From: a virus
Strand: one strand, 5' to 3'
Virus record (IMG/VR): IMGVR_UViG_3300030389_001201
Span: 1-26,401 of that record
DNA length: 26,401 bases
The translations under genes and the position numbers were made by a program. Of this stretch, positions 23,015-26,401 are shown in pieces. How positions within the stretch are numbered: the first letter of the stretch is position 1; the number at the start of each line of letters is the position of its first letter. Under the pieces are notes generated by a model that worked only from the letters and a program-made list of their open reading frames with translations, ran no database searches and was not told the origin of the DNA.

Positions 23015-24916
23015 ATGGTGGATTTAGTTAGTAAGGCGTTAGAGGTCGCGGAAGAATACCCCGTGTTTCCTTGTGACGCCAAGAAGCGACCCGTCTGTGA
23101 GGGCGGGTTCAAAGCGGCAACACAAGACCCGACAGAGGTTGAGCGTTTGTTCAGTGTGCCAAATGCGGCATTGATTGGTATGCCAACAGGTGAAGCTAGT
23201 GGTGTGTCGGTGATCGACATTGATATTAGGGACAATAAAAATGGCAAGGCATGGAAGGAAGATAACCAAGAACTTCTTGGCAATACTAGGATTGCTCAAA
23301 CGCTTTCTGGTGGATGGCATTTTTACTATCTTCATCGTAGTGGTATTCGTAATCGTGCCGGGATTGCTGGGTGCGTGGATGTCCGTGGTGATGGCGGGTA
23401 TGTTATTCATCCAGAGAGTGCTGGTTATCGTTGGCTCAACGACGAGGAGTTTTGCGATTTCCCCGATGCCGTGGCTGATATCGCTACCGATATTTCTCAT
23501 GATTTGGGTGGTCATCAATTAGACAAATTTGGATCGGTCACAGATGGGCGCGAAAAGTATATGGCGTCGATCATCATGGCGTCAGTAGGGGACTATTACA
23601 GGCAGACTAAAACCTATCCCACGCTCAAATGGATGGTCGAAAATGTCTATCCGGTTTACGCCAGCAAAGTCGTGTCCAGGTCAGGCGATTTGGAAAAGGA
23701 TGGGCGCGGGATATCAGAGTTTCAGCGCAAGTGCATCAGTACGCTACGCAAGGCGCATGAGGGCGGTTTTACTGATCTAGGGACTGCGCCACCAAAAAAG
23801 GAAGAAGCCGTGGAGAGCGCAAACGCTAACCCACGGCAGCGCAAGATTGTTCTCAAAACACTGCAAGAATTACGTCAGACACCGCCCCCGACATTTCAGG
23901 TTGCGCCATACATTATCGATAAGTCGTTTGCCGTTTTGTTTGGTGCGCCAGCGTCATATAAATCATTCCTTGCGCTTGATTGGGCATTATCAGTGGCGCA
24001 TGGCGTAGATTGGAACGAGCGACCAGTTATCCAAGGCAGTGTCGTTTACCTTGCCCTAGAAGGTCAGACAGGGCTGGCAACGCGATCTGAGGCATGGCAC
24101 AGGGAGCGAGGGCTGAAAGACACTGACGCGCCATTTTATGCGGTCACAACGCCATTATCACTAGCAGACGAGGCGGGTGATTTAGTGCCATTGATGGATG
24201 GCATAGCGGATGGTTTGGGCGGTGTAAACCCGACAATGATTGTGGTGGATACGCTTGCCCGGTCTTTTGTAGGAGCAGATGAGAACAGCAGCACGGATAT
24301 GGGTGTGTTCGTGCATAACATTGATCTGCTAATAGATCGTTTTGATTGCACCGTTTTGGTCGTTCATCATTCCGGCAAGCAAACGGAGCGCGGTATGCGT
24401 GGTTCGTCGGCGTTACGCGGTGCTGTCACATCGGAGTTTGAACTGGTCAAGACAGTGGGTTCGCAGAGCGTTGCGCTGCATGTTCGCAAGCAAAAGGATG
24501 TCGAAGAAGCCAAGTCGCAATGGCTAACTGCCAGAGAGGTGTCATGGGTTCAGTCGGGGTTTGGCGAGGAACGGACAAGCCTGGTTCTTGACGCGACAGA
24601 CGAGCCTGATGCGCCGAAAAGGTACACTAAAGACCAGATATTTGCGCTTAATTTGCTAGAGCAAATCATTGCTGATGGCAGTGAATGGGTGGACAGAAGT
24701 GACGGTTCAGGGGTGCCAAATGAGGTCTGGAGAGACAGAGTTAACGAGTTAAGAGTGGATAAACAGGGAAATTCCAAGAAATACAGCACTAGCGGATGGT
24801 ATCACTTTGTTGATCGGATGTTGACGTTAGGGGTTATCAATAAAATCAATAACTTAGTCAGTATAACGTCAACAACGTCAACCAAACATCAACATGAAAC
24901 GTCAACTGTAGTGTGA
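23015..24916 (+). CDS. PrimPol - AAA helicase replication protein
   Basis: A 633-aa two-domain protein from ATG 23015 (AGGGA 8 bases upstream). Residues 1 to about 180 are a primase-polymerase domain: PVFPCDAKKRP and then GFKAATQDP near the start, catalytic IDID (D68, D70) and SGGWH (S98-H102), the standard PrimPol motif pair. Residues about 290-500 are a RepA/RecA-type ATPase: Walker A GAPASYKS (K316), Walker B IVVDT (D412), sensor LVVHHSGK. The C-terminal end (about 530-633) may be a winged helix. It would both prime and unwind; no separate DNA polymerase is seen. The last 100 coding bases carry the repeat cluster described separately. Confidence 0.92.
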   Translation: MVDLVSKALEVAEEYPVFPCDAKKRPVCEGGFKAATQDPTEVERLFSVPNAALIGMPTGEASGVSVIDIDIRDNKNGKAWKEDNQELLGNTRIAQTLSGGWHFYYLHRSGIRNRAGIAGCVDVRGDGGYVIHPESAGYRWLNDEEFCDFPDAVADIATDISHDLGGHQLDKFGSVTDGREKYMASIIMASVGDYYRQTKTYPTLKWMVENVYPVYASKVVSRSGDLEKDGRGISEFQRKCISTLRKAHEGGFTDLGTAPPKKEEAVESANANPRQRKIVLKTLQELRQTPPPTFQVAPYIIDKSFAVLFGAPASYKSFLALDWALSVAHGVDWNERPVIQGSVVYLALEGQTGLATRSEAWHRERGLKDTDAPFYAVTTPLSLADEAGDLVPLMDGIADGLGGVNPTMIVVDTLARSFVGADENSSTDMGVFVHNIDLLIDRFDCTVLVVHHSGKQTERGMRGSSALRGAVTSEFELVKTVGSQSVALHVRKQKDVEEAKSQWLTAREVSWVQSGFGEERTSLVLDATDEPDAPKRYTKDQIFALNLLEQIIADGSEWVDRSDGSGVPNEVWRDRVNELRVDKQGNSKKYSTSGWYHFVDRMLTLGVINKINNLVSITSTTSTKHQHETSTVV

Positions 24917-24962
24917 GGTTGATTGACGTGACGTTACACTATAGTAACGTCACGACATCAAC
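24820..24962 (+). repeat. AACGTCAAC iteron cluster, candidate replication origin or operator
   Basis: The 9-mer AACGTCAAC occurs at 24865-24873, 24874-24882 and 24898-24906, and as its exact complement GTTGACGTT at 24820-24828. A variant AACATCAAC lies at 24885-24893, and shorter forms AACGTCA (24946) and TGACGTT (24929) lie in the adjoining palindrome. The first five copies fall in the last codons of the PrimPol gene, the rest in the gap to the next gene. Iterons within or after the replication initiator gene are the arrangement of the lambda origin and many plasmid origins. Confidence 0.6.
24918..24962 (+). promoter_or_regulatory. Perfect palindrome with promoter-like -10 at its centre
   Basis: CGTGACGTTAC (24927-24937) and GTAACGTCACG (24944-24954) are perfect inverted 11-mers around ACTATA. 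GTTGAT (24918-24923) and ATCAAC (24957-24962) extend the symmetry after short unpaired bases. TTGATT (24919-24924) and TATAGT (24940-24945), 15 bases apart, could be a sigma70-type promoter for the next gene, with the palindrome as operator. The symmetric arms could also form a cruciform. No T-run follows, so a terminator is unlikely. Confidence 0.5.
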
Positions 24963-24980
24963 ACTAGGGGGAAAGATCAA

Positions 24981-25574
24981 ATGGCAACTAAAATACCAAG
25001 AAAGACCCGCGAAGATATCGAAGCACTTAACGACCATCAGGTCTGGATACCGCAAGATGATATCACGCGGGATCAGATTGATGGCGCATTGAAGCCGCTT
25101 GATGCTCTGGCAAACGAGATGGAAGAACGATGGGGCAGATGTCGGTTGCAAGAACTTGTTACCCCGGCAACGGCTTCACGCTTTCAAGCGGCAAGTCAAA
25201 AGCTGAACGTGGCGATCTTGAGCAACGACATCGACATGGTTATCCGCAAATCGACTGTCTTGATAAAAGGCTGGCGCGCTATGGAGAACGAGGCATTAGA
25301 AGCTGGTCATAAGCCTATGCCACCAGAGTTGTGGGATTGTCATGCGCCGGAAGAAGATGGCAAGCCGGAAGTCTCGTTTGTTATTGCCAAAAACGCCACC
25401 GCAGCGACACTAGCAGAGGTTGATGTGCCTGTGTATACGACCCAAGAGATAGCGAGGATTATACGAGCATGGAGATTGCAGTCGTCTGTGCAAACAGCGA
25501 AAACCGTTTTCCCTGATGCAGAAATAGTTAGAATATCAAACGATGGTTTTAAGGATGATGATTTGCCGTTTTAG
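24981..25574 (+). CDS. Replication-region protein with SSB-type C-terminal tip
   Basis: A 197-aa protein with GGGGGAAAG before its ATG. The N-terminal part (TREDIEALNDHQVWIPQDDI, then TRDQIDGALKPLDALANEME) and middle are helical, and I know similar proteins only as uncharacterised phage/prophage products. No OB-fold, nuclease or helicase motif is seen. The last residues FKDDDLPF match the DDDIPF tip by which bacterial SSB binds its partners. It follows the palindrome and may be under its control. Binding to the SSB-interacting pocket of host replication proteins is inference from this tail. Confidence 0.75.
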   Translation: MATKIPRKTREDIEALNDHQVWIPQDDITRDQIDGALKPLDALANEMEERWGRCRLQELVTPATASRFQAASQKLNVAILSNDIDMVIRKSTVLIKGWRAMENEALEAGHKPMPPELWDCHAPEEDGKPEVSFVIAKNATAATLAEVDVPVYTTQEIARIIRAWRLQSSVQTAKTVFPDAEIVRISNDGFKDDDLPF

Positions 25575-25585
25575 GGGAGAAGCAG

Positions 25586-25801
25586 ATGTCTGATGTGCCA
25601 AACCTGGATGATGTAGTTTTGAAGGATCGTGGCTATCATAATTTCTATGAAGGTTTTATCGACTGTGATTTTTGTGGTCAGCAGACCCGTGGTCGTGTTT
25701 ATAATGGATCGCACGAAGTAAAGTGTGGCGCGTGTCATTCGGTGCTGTTAACGCTGACCGATGTGCAGCAATATCCGATGACAGGCACTTTCCCACGGTA
25801 G
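25586..25801 (+). CDS. Small zinc-ribbon protein
   Basis: A 71-aa protein (MSDVPNLDDVVLKDRGYHNF...) with GGGGAGAAG before its ATG. It contains CDFC (C27, C30) and CGAC (C47, C50), a four-cysteine zinc ribbon. Such short phage proteins can bind nucleic acid or polymerase, but no partner is visible. Its last codons and TAG stop are part of the first GGCACTTTCCCACGGTAGT repeat. Confidence 0.75.
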   Translation: MSDVPNLDDVVLKDRGYHNFYEGFIDCDFCGQQTRGRVYNGSHEVKCGACHSVLLTLTDVQQYPMTGTFPR

Positions 25802-25825
25802 TCGTGGGCACTTTCCCACGGTAGT
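25784..25825 (+). repeat. Pair of exact 19-bp direct repeats
   Basis: GGCACTTTCCCACGGTAGT occurs at 25784-25802 and 25807-25825, 23 bases apart. The first copy contains the end of the zinc-ribbon gene. CCCACG (in copy 1) and CGTGGG (between copies) can form a 6-pair stem with a 5-base loop. The pair at 18727-18768 has the same unit and the same period, so the spacing is constrained, as expected of a protein-binding or promoter-like site rather than a chance duplication. Confidence 0.8.
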
Positions 25826-25845
25826 AAAGCAAGAGAAGGCGTAAA

Positions 25846-26401
25846 ATGTACAGGCTGTCGATTGAGGCAAAAGCAGGGTTTTTGACTGACGATATTCAGC
25901 GTGTTGTCGATAAACAATTACCATTTGCTGCGTCTATGGGTTTGAATGAATTGTTATTTAGCGTTCAAAAAACAGAGGTATTGCGGGTTTATGAAAAGGC
26001 ATTTGATAAAAGAAATGACGCTTTCTTTAACTTAGTTAACAGAGTTTATAAAAGTAACAAACGCCAGTTAAAACAATTTGGGTTTCTTACTGCCAGTATT
26101 CAAAGGGGAGAACTACCAGCCCCGGCGGGAAGCTCTACAAAGCCCATTGCATCAACAAAACGAAACCCGGCTGATACATCGTTTATGCTTGTCCATGCGC
26201 GCGGTGGTGTTCGCAAGCCGTTACGTTCTAAAAAGGCAGTACCAATGACTGTGGGAGGTGCAAGGATATCTCGCAGCAAAACGACAGGTAAAGTTCGACA
26301 CGCTCAGAAGGCATCTACTCTGTACGCGCAAGATAATACTTTTGTTCGCAAAAGCACAAAAACTGGCAAGAGCATATTATTTAGACGGGTGCGTAAAAAG
26401 A
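25846..26401 (+). CDS. Partial gene, tail completion (gpZ / HK97 gp10)-like
   Basis: An open frame of 185 codons plus one base, running off the right edge, with AGAAGG 6 bases before its ATG. The start MYRLSIEAKAGFLTDD, then KQLPFAASMGLNELLFSVQK, resembles tail completion proteins whose N-termini carry a -FA-A-ALN- helix. The middle to end is basic (SSTKPIASTKRNPADTSF, KSTKTGKSILFRRVRKK). It begins 21 bases after the second repeat, after the early genes, unlike other tail genes. Identity is moderate at best; the end of the protein is outside the window unless the sequence is circular, in which case it would stop at base 29 (194 aa). Confidence 0.55.
   Translation, partial: MYRLSIEAKAGFLTDDIQRVVDKQLPFAASMGLNELLFSVQKTEVLRVYEKAFDKRNDAFFNLVNRVYKSNKRQLKQFGFLTASIQRGELPAPAGSSTKPIASTKRNPADTSFMLVHARGGVRKPLRSKKAVPMTVGGARISRSKTTGKVRHAQKASTLYAQDNTFVRKSTKTGKSILFRRVRKK

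Noticed and set aside
24927-24954. Palindrome as an intrinsic terminator
   Set aside because: No T-run on either side; the symmetric half-sites match the neighbouring iterons, so a protein site is more likely.
25784-25825. CRISPR-like direct repeats
   Set aside because: Only two copies with a 4-base gap, no spacers, and no cas genes nearby.

Overview
The window reads as one strand of a tailed double-stranded DNA phage (Caudoviricetes). Every gene I accept is on the + strand, packed with short gaps or overlaps, in the lambda-like order terminase - head - connector - tail - fibre - lysis - early/replication. The tape measure, a lambda V-like tube protein and a J-like tip protein suggest a siphovirus. 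Host is inferred only loosely: several small proteins and the fibre and lysis cassette look like those of marine alphaproteobacterial phages, but the window holds no host gene, tRNA, integrase or attachment site. It contains a nearly full structural, lysis and replication set in 26.4 kb, so it may be a nearly complete small genome.

Layout. 75-7275: small and large terminase, a gpW-like joiner with an extra N-terminal domain, lambda-family portal, and one long ORF fusing an unnamed N-terminal domain, an HK97-type S78 prohead protease and the major capsid protein. 7332-8839: connector and tail-terminator genes, two look-alike small basic-tailed proteins, and the tail tube protein. 8864-9360: a G/G-T tail assembly chaperone pair joined by a probable -1 frameshift. 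9347-16853: tape measure, distal-tail proteins, a DUF6950-like protein, a J-like tip protein and a receptor-binding fibre. 16853-18724: small membrane proteins, a holin-like protein, an M15 peptidase endolysin and a 54-aa ORF. 18840-25801: the early region, with a DGQHR/DndB-like protein, several small proteins including a Cro-like HTH, a RusA resolvase, a PD-(D/E)XK nuclease, a probable ssDNA-binding protein, a PrimPol-helicase, a protein with an SSB-type C-terminal tip and a zinc-ribbon protein. 25846-26401: a partial gene running off the right edge, resembling a gpZ-type tail completion protein, the piece missing from the tail cluster.

How the genes fit together. RusA, the nuclease, the SSB-like protein and the PrimPol-helicase form a replication/recombination set with no DNA polymerase, so the phage presumably uses the host polymerase; two proteins with SSB-like C-termini could recruit host factors. 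A cluster of 9-bp repeats and a perfect palindrome at the 3' end of the PrimPol gene is the best candidate for an origin or operator. A separate repeat (GGCACTTTCCCACGGTA) occurs in pairs at the start and end of the early region. No stretch above about 115 bases lacks a gene or a described element. I saw no CRISPR array, rRNA, tRNA or insertion sequence.
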